Part shown: positions 11,138 through 21,600 of the stretch, one piece after another
Layout: each line of letters starts with the position of its first letter
Position numbering within the stretch: the first letter of the stretch is position 1
Assembly: GCA_028551475.1 (NCBI GenBank)
Contig: CM052361.1
Location: 15,503,274 to 15,567,273 of the forward strand
DNA from: Casuarina equisetifolia
Taxonomy: Eukaryota > Streptophyta > Magnoliopsida > Fagales > Casuarinaceae
DNA length: 64,000 bases
Direction of reading: 5' to 3'
Notes under the pieces: generated by a model
What the model was told of the DNA's origin: nothing
Databases searched by the model: none
What the model saw: the letters and a program-made list of their open reading frames with translations, nothing else
Translations under genes and position numbers: made by a program

Positions 11138-11450
11138 TGTTGACGGTATATTAGGGTCTGCCAAGTACCAATTTAATTACTAGCTTGTTTAAAGTTAGTC
11201 GTGTGGCCAAGTTAGTTAGTTGGTTAGTTAGTTATTAGAGTTTTATTTGGATTAGTTTAGAGTCTATTATTTAAAGTTATATACACTAATGATAGAGAGA
11301 GCTTTATAATCAATATATTGGTATTTTTACACTTAAAAGGTGTTTTCTTTTAAAGGCATTTTCTCCTAAAGGTGTTTTGTCTCAAAGGCAATATCTTTTA
11401 AAGGCATCCACTCTCTTTAAGAAGTCGAAAGCAACTTTTCATTAATTCTT
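11138..11450 (+). mobile_element. LTR-like fragment
   Basis: Starts TGTTGACGGTATATTAGGG and continues through GTTAGTTAG runs and an AATCAATATATTGG segment like the TATA/polyA part of copia LTRs. It contains five 16-bp tandem units at 11336-11415. No partner LTR or pol nearby; the right end is not defined. Confidence 0.35.
11336..11415. repeat. Five tandem 16-bp units
   Basis: Five consecutive units of exactly 16 bp each start AAAGG: AAAGGTGTTTTCTTTT, AAAGGCATTTTCTCCT, AAAGGTGTTTTGTCTC, AAAGGCAATATCTTTT, AAAGGCATCCACTCTC. The alternating GTGTTTT/GCA pattern hints at an ancestral 32-bp dimer. Confidence 0.85.
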
Positions 11451-11711
11451 TTTCTGAATACTTGGTACTCCCTTAAAAATCAAATGTTATTTCAAATTAT
11501 GTTTTTTCTACTTTAATTATAACCTTAGATTATCTCATATTAGAATTAATCAACCTCTTCAAGATTTAGTTACTATCTGACCTTCAATTGACTCCACCTA
11601 TATTTGGTAACATGATAAGAGGAGCTTGTATTAAAGGATTTGTTAATATTGTCATATGTGCTGCAAGTATTTTTTCTATACAGCATCACATGCTGTCCGG
11701 CTTTGTATGTT

Positions 11712-11799
11712 CACTCAAAAAGACTTCTATTGAAAGCAAAAAGATTCTTCAATATCACTCAAAAAGACATTTATTGAAAGCAAAAAGACTCTTTAAGCT
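11712..11799. repeat. 44-bp tandem duplication
   Basis: CACTCAAAAAGACTTCTATT… and CACTCAAAAAGACATTTATT… repeat with a 44-bp period (11712-11755 and 11756-11799) and only a few differences. Located downstream of the metacaspase gene. Confidence 0.9.
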
Positions 11800-12131
11800 G
11801 GCATAATCTTTTATAAAAGGAAATCTTTTATTACTCACTACAAATTTCTTGTTTGGTTTCTAAAAGAGGTATTGTGTTTTCAAAATGGAAAATATTTTGG
11901 TATCTTCTAACCGTGAAATTGTATCTTACAGTGCTACATTATAAGACGCACACCTCACAGTCGCTTTTTTGCTGTCTCAAAGTCACTTACGTGAAAGGGT
12001 TATTTCATTCATGCCTCATACAAGATCGCATGGGCTTCTACTTACAATTGCTTACGACTGAGAATTTAGATAACTCATCTATTAATCAAATTCACCGATT
12101 GTAGTCGGCCAATTCAGTGGCTCATAAAGTT

Positions 12132-13241
12132 TTAGCCCTGATTTTGCCATAGGAAAGGAGCACCAGCATTTTCATCGCTGCAGAATAGACAAGGGTGTTG
12201 AGCAAAGCCTCCGACCTGTAAGGCCTTCCTGGTTTTGAGCACAATATCTCTATTGGTTAATGAACCCAAGTGATCCTTCAGCACTGTCTGGACCGCATTA
12301 CTGAATGCTCCATGCGCCTTCCCTCCACTTCCCATTGGGTTCATGTCGGCAGAAGTCTCATTTGCTTGGCACCCACTTAGAAGAATTCCCTCATCTGGCT
12401 TCAACGACTCGAACAGGTCCACCTCAAGTGGATGTAACCGAAACTTAAGGCTGGCATCAGCTCCAAACGATTGTAAGAAGTGCGTACCAGTATCAGAGGT
12501 GTTTATGTTTGTCACTGATGTGAGATGCAGCAGAACGGATTCAAATGTGATAGTCTTGGGAGTACACCATTGCAATTGGCAGTCATTAGTGACAGAACAA
12601 GGTCCGATTTGCTCTTTCTCTTTGTCTATTAGGCCTCCACTATGGCATGAATCGGATATAAACGTGAAGCTTGCTCCCTTCGGCAGGCGATTAACTATTT
12701 CCCGGAAGTCCACATCTGCATATGTCATAGTTTAGCAAGTTTCTTGTGCCCAAATGAAAAACAGCTTCTATGATAATAAATTCATCCAAGAACAACGCAT
12801 AAGAGAAAAATGTTGTCATAAATTACCGAAGAGATCTAGATATGAAGGAAAACAGAAGAAGCACATGAGAAAATGACAGTACAGACCAGTGATAAGATTG
12901 AAGTCACAAGGCACGATGGCTTCATCTTGCCTAAGGGGATGGCCGGGTTTCAATGAGGGGATTCTTGTTCCATGTCCACTGTAGTGGAACAACAGAACAT
13001 CCCCAGGTTCAGCCTGATTGACCATTCGATCGAGTGCATTCTTAATGTTGACACCCGTGGGCAAGACTAGGGAACCGGGGGCATCAGTGAGGAGCTCAAC
13101 ATCACCATGATTGAATCCGAACCGTTTAAAAAGCACCTCTCGCATGGCCAACACATCGTTTATGCATCCATATAACTCGTGTGGAGTGTTGGGGTAATTG
13201 CACCCAACCAAAACAGCAAACCTCTTCCTGGCACTCTCCAT
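12132..13241 (-). CDS. MC9: Type II metacaspase, metacaspase-9-like
   Basis: Cysteine protease of the caspase-like C14 clan, Arg/Lys-specific and Ca2+- or acid-dependent in plants, linked to programmed cell death. Two exons: 13241-12887 and 12715-12132; the junction rebuilds FNLIT-DVDFRE with GT/AG borders, giving 312 aa (AtMC9 is 325). The p20 domain opens with KRFAVLVGCNYPNT and GCINDV; the catalytic dyad is visible as HYSGHG (His ~90) and SDSCHSGG (Cys ~142). The linker is short, as in MC9 and unlike other type II enzymes. The p10 part has DEGILLSGCQANETSAD and ends QHPCLFCSDENAGAPFL. The start is the only ATG before the domain; an upstream TTG is not a plausible start. The segment where AtMC9 autocleaves (Arg183, from memory TITSR) reads PKTITFESV here, so the usual processing Arg seems absent. 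Confidence 0.95.
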
Positions 13242-13910
13242 TTGCAGGCAACTTCCAACTTCCAAGCAGGGAAAGCTCTGCTTTCAGCTTTATAATTGCC
13301 AATGTGTCAGATTTCACTTGCAATTCGGTTCAAGAAACCCCTTCCCTTTCAATTAGCTTCCAAGCGACGGAAGGATTCCTTTTCAGAACAAAAGCGGATG
13401 CTTCAACTTCCATTAAAATAGATATACTTGAATAATTATGCTTGACTTTTTCTTTTTCCAAGTTTTCTTTTTTTTTTTTGGCAAATTAGGTCAGTTTCCA
13501 TCATTATTATTGCTAAACAAACTTCTTTCATTCTCTATTCTACTGCTTGGATGAGCAGCCGAACTGATACTCATGAGCAGCCCAACATTGTAATCTGGTT
13601 TGGACATCATTCCTACAAGTTTTTCTTTTACTAAGTAGTCAATACGTATCTCAATGACAACGTATTTTCTCAAAAAAGTCAATCACTAGAGAAAGGAAAA
13701 GGGGAACCGATCCTCGTTCAAGTTGGTTTTCATTAAATCAGTTTGCATTTTTTTTTTCCCTAAAAAAGACGTGAAATTATTATAATATTGGAGCCTCACC
13801 ATTAAGTAGAAAACGTGGAGTACAAATTAGAACACAAGCACGAATTGTAGCAATCTTGTATTTATGTTGCAACATTCTTTGTAAATTGACACTATCTGGC
13901 CGGGGTTCCT

Positions 13911-13937
13911 TTATTATTATTATTATTATTATTACTA
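13911..13937. repeat. (TTA)n microsatellite
   Basis: About eight TTA/ATT repeats, the last ones interrupted (ATTACTATTACTG). A second TTA array in the same gene island as that at 9580-9650. Confidence 0.9.
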
Positions 13938-14049
13938 TTACTGTAAAGGACTCTATTAAGTAGGGGCCTTAGATGGTGCTCCCATCGCATGGATAGATCG
14001 TTATGCATGGTTTTAGTAAGAAATTAATTTTTTACACACAGAATCCTTC

Positions 14050-14160
14050 CCTTCAGAAACCTTTCACTGAAAGCTATTCCCACCTACAGTCCCACCATCC
14101 GTGGGTTCAAGTCCTCTCTCCCTCTCGGGTGTGTGTAAAATAAAATAAAAATAAAACCAT
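14050..14160 (+). mobile_element. SINE-like 3' end with B-box motif
   Basis: Contains GGGTTCAAGTCC (14103-14114), close to the pol III B-box consensus GGTTCGANTCC. It is followed by CTCTCTCCCTCTCGGGTGTG and a TAAAATAAAATAAAAATAAAA tail typical of SINE 3' ends. A similar sequence is seen in reverse orientation near 1360-1425 (tail of T, then CACACACTGAGAGAGG and GGACTCAAACACATGACC), suggesting one dispersed family. Confidence 0.45.
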
Positions 14161-16386
14161 TCCCATAAAGATTTTTCCGAAGGGACGGCAAGTGGTTCCT
14201 TTAAGCTACAGGCGAAGATGTCAATGTCAAATCGGTGACTGGGACTAGAAGGCATCGAGTTTGAGATAAGCTAGCTCAGGAAAAGAAAAAGAAAAGAGAG
14301 ACAGAATTCTGAAAAGATTCAACGGCCGAGTTCCGAACCGTGCCGCCAATGGACATAATTCAAACATGTTTTTGGGGAGAGGAAATCAGTAAAGGAAATG
14401 GATGGTTTAAGGAGTCCTAGGCAGAGAACTTATTTAGTCAAACGCGACAAAATAAGTAGATGGCAACAACCCTCTACTGAGGAGTAATCCCAGCACAGCT
14501 ACCGATTACAAGTTCATTTCTGTTTCAAATACCATACCTTAATATGCCATTAGCAACACTCATTATCTTCCAAGAGTTTTGACGTCTAACAAGCACTAAC
14601 AAGTAGTACACAAATGGTTCTACAACTTATTTCATGAGACCCAAATGTAAGCAACAAAGTGAAGAAAACCCAGCATCCATCTTTCCACCTAAGCATCCTT
14701 AGTAGCGTACAAGTGAAAACCTAACAGCTCAAACGCAATCCAAATTTCTTGTCATCAACTTATATTATGAGATGTCTCTTTAGTGTTGTCAATAGTACAT
14801 CCAAACGGAAATAAGATACATTGTAAAAGAAAAGGATTCTGATCTATTCCCACCTCGATTCTAGACACTACATCACAGAGACAATAAAACATATCTCATA
14901 CAAATGATAAGAACCATGGAGGGAAATCCCTGGTTTTCTCCACCCCACAGTTTCTTGGTGTTGCATTATTTTTTCACACCAATAAGACATTTTTATAGAT
15001 CTCAGTCCTTCAGGTATAGAAATCTGCAACTAATCATAATCCAAAGAAATAATATGAAAAGGACTACAACAGCTTTATCTTATTGTGGTCAACCATGTAC
15101 CTGTCATATATATGCAATGTATGCAATACTAAATGATGACACAAGCACGTTTGAATATCCCTTGTCAGTTTACTCATGTCGACAAGGTTTCCTCAAGTCT
15201 CGAGTTCACAATAGCGAGTTTCAATTGTCCCTTCCTGAGCTTTTTATCCATCATCTACAGGATTAGTTTTACCTAGATCCAATGGTCTTGAAATTAATGT
15301 GACTTAAAAGTAAAAAAAGTTAAATGTCCGATAATTGCACCATCCCCTTTACGGGCAGAAATATCCCAGACTTCACCAACCTAACCTTGAACCCAACGTC
15401 GAAAACAAAAAACCCATCAAAGTTTTACAAAGCGATAGTTTCTACTAGAGGAGGGAGAGAAGCAAAAATAGATGAAGAAAAGCCCCGTGACTGCAGTTCT
15501 TACAAGATAAAGATACCGACAGCCAAAGCTTAAGAAACTTGGATTAATTTATGTATTACAGAGCTTAAAATCTTTCTCTACTTGAGAGTATAACTAGGCA
15601 AAAATAAAAGCTTTCGTTATGCTCCACAAGTACTTAGTCAAATGCCTGGAGATATTAAATGCCCTTGCAAAATTAAAGGCAATCCATATACGCAATCTAA
15701 GTAGTACCCCTAGCTAAAAGTTGTGTATGTATGTTTAAAATCTGTGATGCATCGTCACCTGATTGATACCAAAATAATAAGTTCCATAAACTTCATCGCC
15801 AAATAGGGCAATTCTGAAATCAAATTCAGATGATTCTTTCAGACTCCAGAAACATAAACTAGGGCCCTGGAATAGGCCCTTGAACCATTTCTATTACCCA
15901 ACAAACATCACATTAATAACTTGTTTTGAAGAAGACATCATACATATACTGTTAAAAATAGTAAAGAAACAATATCTGGTCTAAAAACCACATATTTGCA
16001 ATCATGTAAACATGTCAATCTTGAAAGTTAAAAGAAATAAAGAGGGCAACATAGCAGGTTCACATATAACTATTGGTCTGATGCATAAAGACTACTGGTT
16101 ATGGAGCTAACTAATATATTCCCATCAGAAGTACGAACCTGCATAGACAAAAGGAAGTCCAGCATGATTGACAAGCCAGCTTAGGGAAATCAAATGAAAA
16201 CTAGCTGATAATGCCATAGAAACATGCAGCAAGAAAAGTATTTTATATACAATGAGGATTATCAATTTTCATCTAAAGAATTTAAGCTCAATCTTATGGC
16301 GCCTATTACTGTAACCACCTATTGAACACAATAGAGAACGAGTTCAGACTAAAAAGAGGTTTACTATGCAGAACTCGCAAAACGTC

Positions 16387-18230
16387 CTAAAGATCTTTCC
16401 AAACATTAAAATCAGTAGAGGGGCTACTATAATTTAGAACACTGTCTTGACATCCAATAAAGAATGTACTCCGTATTGAATCCATGTTAACTAAAGCATG
16501 GGCACTTCCACTTGGACTAGCTGCAACAGCAACCTCATCTGCACCAATTATCACCTCAGCAAAACCTTTACCAACTTCTTGGCTCGTCTCCAACTGCCAG
16601 TTCCTCAAAAAACAATAACAGAATTAAAAAAGATAAGAGAATATGAAAGTATTGATATATTAGATTCCCCAATTTAAGTCACTGAATTTCTGCCATTTTC
16701 ATGTTGATTACACGTACCATCCTCATTTTGTTGCATTTTTTTTCTTTTTAAGAAAAGCCTCTACTGCCGTGTTACAGATAGCCATATACTGCATTACAGT
16801 GTAGAGATTTCAACAATTGGCCCATCCCTCTGTTAATGTCAGATGGTAAACTACTCTCTTTACCCCTGTGCAAATGAGTAAATGGGAGAAAGAAAAAACA
16901 AAGCCATATCCATGGGAGTTCACTAATTCATATTGTCAACTTCTGTGCTCTTATCTTGCAGCATTAGAATGATTAATTATCAATTCAACAAAGACCGAGA
17001 TTTTGCCATGTAGAGACTCCTAAACTAATCACAGGTAGACCGTGAAGCGTAAAAAATTTCTAACTGAAACAAAACCATTCACGCACCATACTCATGTAGC
17101 TGACCACCTGTAGTTGAGATTGAGACTCAACTGAGTTAAGTTGAGTTGTCTCGTTGTAGGCACTCCTTATTATAACTTTATTTTTTGCTTCGGTGAGCAC
17201 ATAACTTGGCACTAATTATATAAGTTTTCGTCCACAGTGAATAGGTAAGTTGTAATTTCTCAAGCTTCAGTCGAGTGTCATTCATGCAGAACTTTTGTAC
17301 GAATTTGATACTAATATTTAATCTTAAAACCCCGGAGTAGCAAAACTTGGCATGAGAAAAAAAAAAAAAAAGCATCCAAAAAGGAGAATCCAAATAATCA
17401 TTAGAGTTGACATTCACAGTAGCAAGTCTTATGGTGTTTTCCCTAAGAGTAATGCAAGAGCTTACCCTGAATTTCGTTTTCGCACCCCAAATGACAAATG
17501 TCTCGTTACAAGTGTAGTGCCTGTGATTTCCCCTCACAGCGCCAGGTCGAATTTCCCCCACATGAACAGAAATACAAGTCTCAGCTCCGCCTGTGAAGAA
17601 ACATTCTTGTACGTCAAACGGTAGAATATCACGTGAAAAGAGAACAGCTACAGTTTCGCTACACCCAAAGCTGAGAGCAAGAGAAAAGAATTCCGAGAAA
17701 ATGCAGATAAGATGCAAAAGTTGAAACAAAACAGACACTCTGTAACAGAGAACAGTGGGTTGCACCGGAATGAAAATATGACTAAAGACACGAAATGGAA
17801 ATCGATAACCCAATGGCATATTCATCATATTCGTAGTGTTTGAAGAACGAAATGCGAAGATAGCTCATACGCGAAAGTAAAAGGATCCAAAAAGCGAAAT
17901 TGAAGACCAACATAAAAATGTACCCGAAATACTGGAACGAAGGGCAAGAGAGATTGGGTCGAGCAACCATCCGCGCTCATCTTTTGCGAGAGTGGAAGGA
18001 AACGCAGAACTGAATCTGACTAAATTGGCGTTTGCGTCATTCTCTTTGCTCCAATTGTTGGCGGGGAGGCCAGGGAAAGGTGGAAAGAAGTGGGAGGAGT
18101 GGTGGAGTGAGAGAGAGAGCCAGGTGAGGAGGAGGAAGATTGAGAGAAGAAAGAGGAAGGACTGAGGCTTCTTGAGGAAGAGGAGGAGACGGTGTAAGAG
18201 AGAATGAGAATGTGAAGAGTTGTGAAACAT
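16387..18230 (-). CDS. Membrane-anchored RmlC-like cupin protein
   Basis: Three exons: 18230-17924, 17590-17466, 16593-16387; all GT/AG and in phase, 212 aa. Residues ~22-43 form one hydrophobic segment (FLFLLSIFLLLTWLSLSL), an N-terminal signal anchor, so the cupin domain probably faces the endomembrane lumen or outside. Both cupin motifs are complete: motif 1 GAVRGNHRHYTCNETFVIWG (His125, His127, Glu132) and motif 2 with P-x-G-x2-H-x3-N in ASPSGSAHALVN (His176, Asn180), so a metal site is likely. The exon 1/2 junction recreates SISGGAETC and exon 2/3 TKFR-LETSQ, as I recall from plant homologues annotated only as 'RmlC-like cupin superfamily'. No substrate is known to me. The gene faces away from L2HGDH across a shared upstream region. 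Confidence 0.88.
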
Positions 18231-18664
18231 GGGGGCGGTTTCTGATCTTCTTTGTTCCCTCCCAGAACCGCCGGGTGTTTTGTGGGTTTTGTCGAGGCTT
18301 GTATATTAAAGGTGTTGCTACCATTAATTATAACATAACAATATTTAAAAGTAAGAATTATTGTTTTGACTGATGAATACCATTAGTTTTCGCATTAGAG
18401 CTCAGAGTTTTTAAAAATCCATCTGTTGTTGTTGTCGTTGTTCATTTCTCAACAGTGATTTTGGAGCTTTCGGAGCCCATCAATACACGATGCCTATCAG
18501 AAAGAAAGAAACTTATTTTGGAGATTTTTAACTTCCTATCTTGTTGCACTAAATCTACACATCTTATACACATCTATCTAACATGCCTCAACTACTCTGA
18601 GATTTCACAATCTCTGGTAAAATCCTTCTCGCCCCTGGATCGGCAGAGCAGGGCCGGAAGATAG
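18231..18664. promoter_or_regulatory. Shared upstream region of divergent cupin and L2HGDH genes
   Basis: Only 434 bp separates the two start codons, which face apart, so both core promoters and 5' leaders must lie here. No strong TATA box is obvious on either side. The block 18425-18450 is a GTTGTTGTTGTCGTTG-type repeat. Inferred from geometry only. Confidence 0.6.
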
Positions 18665-21600
18665 ATGTTGAAGCAGGCGCTTGAGTGCCTGCTGCGGCGG
18701 AAGCAGGCACTTCCATCCTCATCTTCCGTAACGTGTATGAGATGGAGGAATTTGTGCGCCACGTCCCACCCAGAGGCCCCAAGGGAAAGGGTGGACTGCG
18801 TGGTTATAGGGGCCGGTGTGGTGGGACTAGCTGTGGCCAGAGAGCTCGCTGTCAGAGGCAGAGAAGTCCTCGTTCTCGATTCCGCCCCCACCTTCGGCAC
18901 CGCCAACAGCTCCCGCAACAGTGAAGTCATCCACGCTGGCATCTACTATCCCCACCGTTCCCTGAAGGTTTCTCCTCCTCTTTTTCTCTTTGCTTGCATT
19001 ATCCAATCCATAAGCCCTGTTTACGTCTATCTAGGAAGGAGGTGGATTTCTAGATTCTTTTTGATTCTTGCACATGCGTTCTGACTTTGGATGATCACCC
19101 TTTTTCTTTTTCTGTAATTTTTTTTTTCGGATTTTGCAATAATGGCACTCGCCTTTGCGTTGTCTGCACTCCATTTCTGGGAGAACCTCGTCCCAGCTTC
19201 CACCCGTAAAAATCTTTGTGATACAATGAGATATGTGAAATTTATGTTGTCGTTCTACAATTGTACGGATCAGACATCAAAGTTGCAAAATAAGCCAAAC
19301 TGCATTAAATGGGAGCTGCTAGAATTGCTCTTACTTGGCTTGTGGGACAAGCCAGTCAATCTTGGGCGAATAGTCTTTTTACTGAGCTGTGGAAGATGAA
19401 TAGTCTAATGTCAAATTGACTTATCAGTTTGATTCAGTTCTTCACGAGGCAGAAACTGTATTGTTGTACCTTGATAAATTCTAGCTACTTATAATGGTTG
19501 ACTGATCAACTGCCTGACTTTTAAGCAGCAGCCTGTTGGCTGAGTCATCAACTGTTTAGGCAAAGGCATATGAACACAACATATTGACTGATTATTAAAT
19601 ATTTTGTGGGACTGATATCATAGCATTCCTATTGTTGATAAATGCACAATAACCTATCATTTAATTGTTGCTCTTGGAACCAACTTTGTTGTTTCTTCAT
19701 AAACCCAGCCCTTTAAGTAGACATCATCATGTGATACTTTCAACTTCAAATAAATAAAGTGTATCCGCTTATATTCTAAGGGCATTGATTCAAGAATTTT
19801 CAAGAATTTTCCTAAGACATTAAGGATACAACTTTTTAGTGTAGCCCTTGATTGTGGCTTATGAAATCAGGATTATTATAGTGCTGGTGCCACTAGTAAA
19901 TTTTGACTCTCTCTACCCAAAAGGAGAGAGAGAAACAAAGAGACTATAGCTCAGTAGTTAAGACAGTTGTTGTCGCCTTGAAAAGAAAATTTCTGATGTT
20001 GCCTTACTGTAATTTCAATTCCACTGTAAATTTGACTCTGCCAAATAGGAGAAAGGAAGGAAAGGAGAGACTTTGTGGCGCAGTAGATGTTGTGGTCACT
20101 CTGTCTGCTACTCGTAAGATCCTGCCATTCGATTGTACTAAATACTTCATTCCAGGTGTTTAAACTGACTGTTAATGTGAAATCTTTGCATAATATTTAA
20201 CCTCCACCATCTTTTATACTGCTATTCATTGTGTAAGAGGAAGAGAATTGCTATACAATTTGACCTCAACTATCTTTTGCAGGCTACTCTTTGTGTAAGA
20301 GGAAGACAATTGCTATACGCATACTGCTCTGAACACAATATTCCTCATAAACAAATTGGTAAGCTTATAGTTGCCACCAGAACCTCAGAGATTCCAAAGT
20401 TGATTGAATTAATGAATTGTGGAATTCGAAATGGGGTTGATGGACTGAGGATGATTGAGAGTTCTGAAGCCAAGAGAATCGAACCTGAACTGCAATGTGT
20501 AAAAGCCTTACTATCGCCTGTTACTGGGATTGTTGATACTCATTCCCTAATGTTATCTCTGGTGGTATGTGCTCCATTATATTGGTTCATGGAACGGAGT
20601 TCTTGTAGTTGCATTTTGCGGATTCTTTTATGTATGAATGCATATTTGTTTATATCCATTTGTGCACATATGTTATATGTACATATGTTCGCATGTGTTG
20701 CCTGTACACTTATTTTGTGGTGCTGTTGTAAATTCTATCAAATTATTTTTTCTATTTAGAGCTATTATTGTTCATTGACTGGTATATTATCCTGTGTGTG
20801 CAGGGAGAAGCTGAAAATTATAGAACAACCTTCTCCTACAATGCTACCGTCATTGGTGCTCATCTTGAAGGAAATAACTTTTGCCTCCATGTATCTGAAA
20901 CTAAACATCTTGAAAACTGGGACGGGAGGTCTCTATTGCACCCAGAGCTAATACTCATTCCTAGGATTGTTGTAAACTCTGCAGGCCTGAGTGCCCCTGC
21001 CCTTGCAAATAGATTTGATGGCCTTCGTAGTGGAGTTATTCCCTGTGCATATTATGCTCGTGGCTGCTATTTCACATTATCTAACACTAGAATTGCACCT
21101 TTCAATCATTTAGTATACCCTATACCTGAAGATGGCGGTATTGGAGTGCATGTAACTCTGGATTTGGATGGCCAAGTCAAGTTTGGCCCAGATGTTGAGT
21201 GGATTGAAGCTATAGATGATATATCTAGTTTTCTGAACAGGTATTCTTCCTTTGTTCCTTTGTTCTCGGCCTATTTCATTCATGAATTCCTGTATTTCTT
21301 TCAATTGGCTGCCCTAGTCTAGAAAAAGATAAAGGAAATGTGTACTTAAGTTACACATTTATCTCACACAGCTGGCAGATAACTATTGGATGGAATACTT
21401 GTGTGCTTGCTTGATGTCTAATTCTTGAATCCGATTTATTTGGCTCTTCTTTTGTCTGAGAATTTTAAATGAATGCAGTTCATGAATGACGCAGATATAC
21501 CTGAGTTTGTCTTACAACTTCTATGATCTGCCAATTATCATGTCATATCACTTTAGTATATTAAGGGTGCAAGTTGTATGCACTTCGACTGGTCTATTTA

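Larger units (their letters stand above)
13242..16386. other. Intergenic region between metacaspase and cupin genes
   Basis: Holds the metacaspase promoter/5' leader next to 13242, an (ATT)n array at 13911-13937 and a SINE-like tail near 14050-14160. The remaining 2.2 kb has only short ORFs with no family resemblance. Some of it nearest 16386 is probably the cupin 3' UTR. Confidence 0.6.

Noticed and set aside
13242..13265. Upstream extension of the metacaspase reading frame
   Set aside because: It would start at TTG; the ATG at 13241 begins right before the conserved domain, as in homologues.
17115..17155. Small hairpin with GAGACTCAACT/AGTTGAG arms in the cupin intron
   Set aside because: Arms imperfect and short; no terminator or microRNA-like context.
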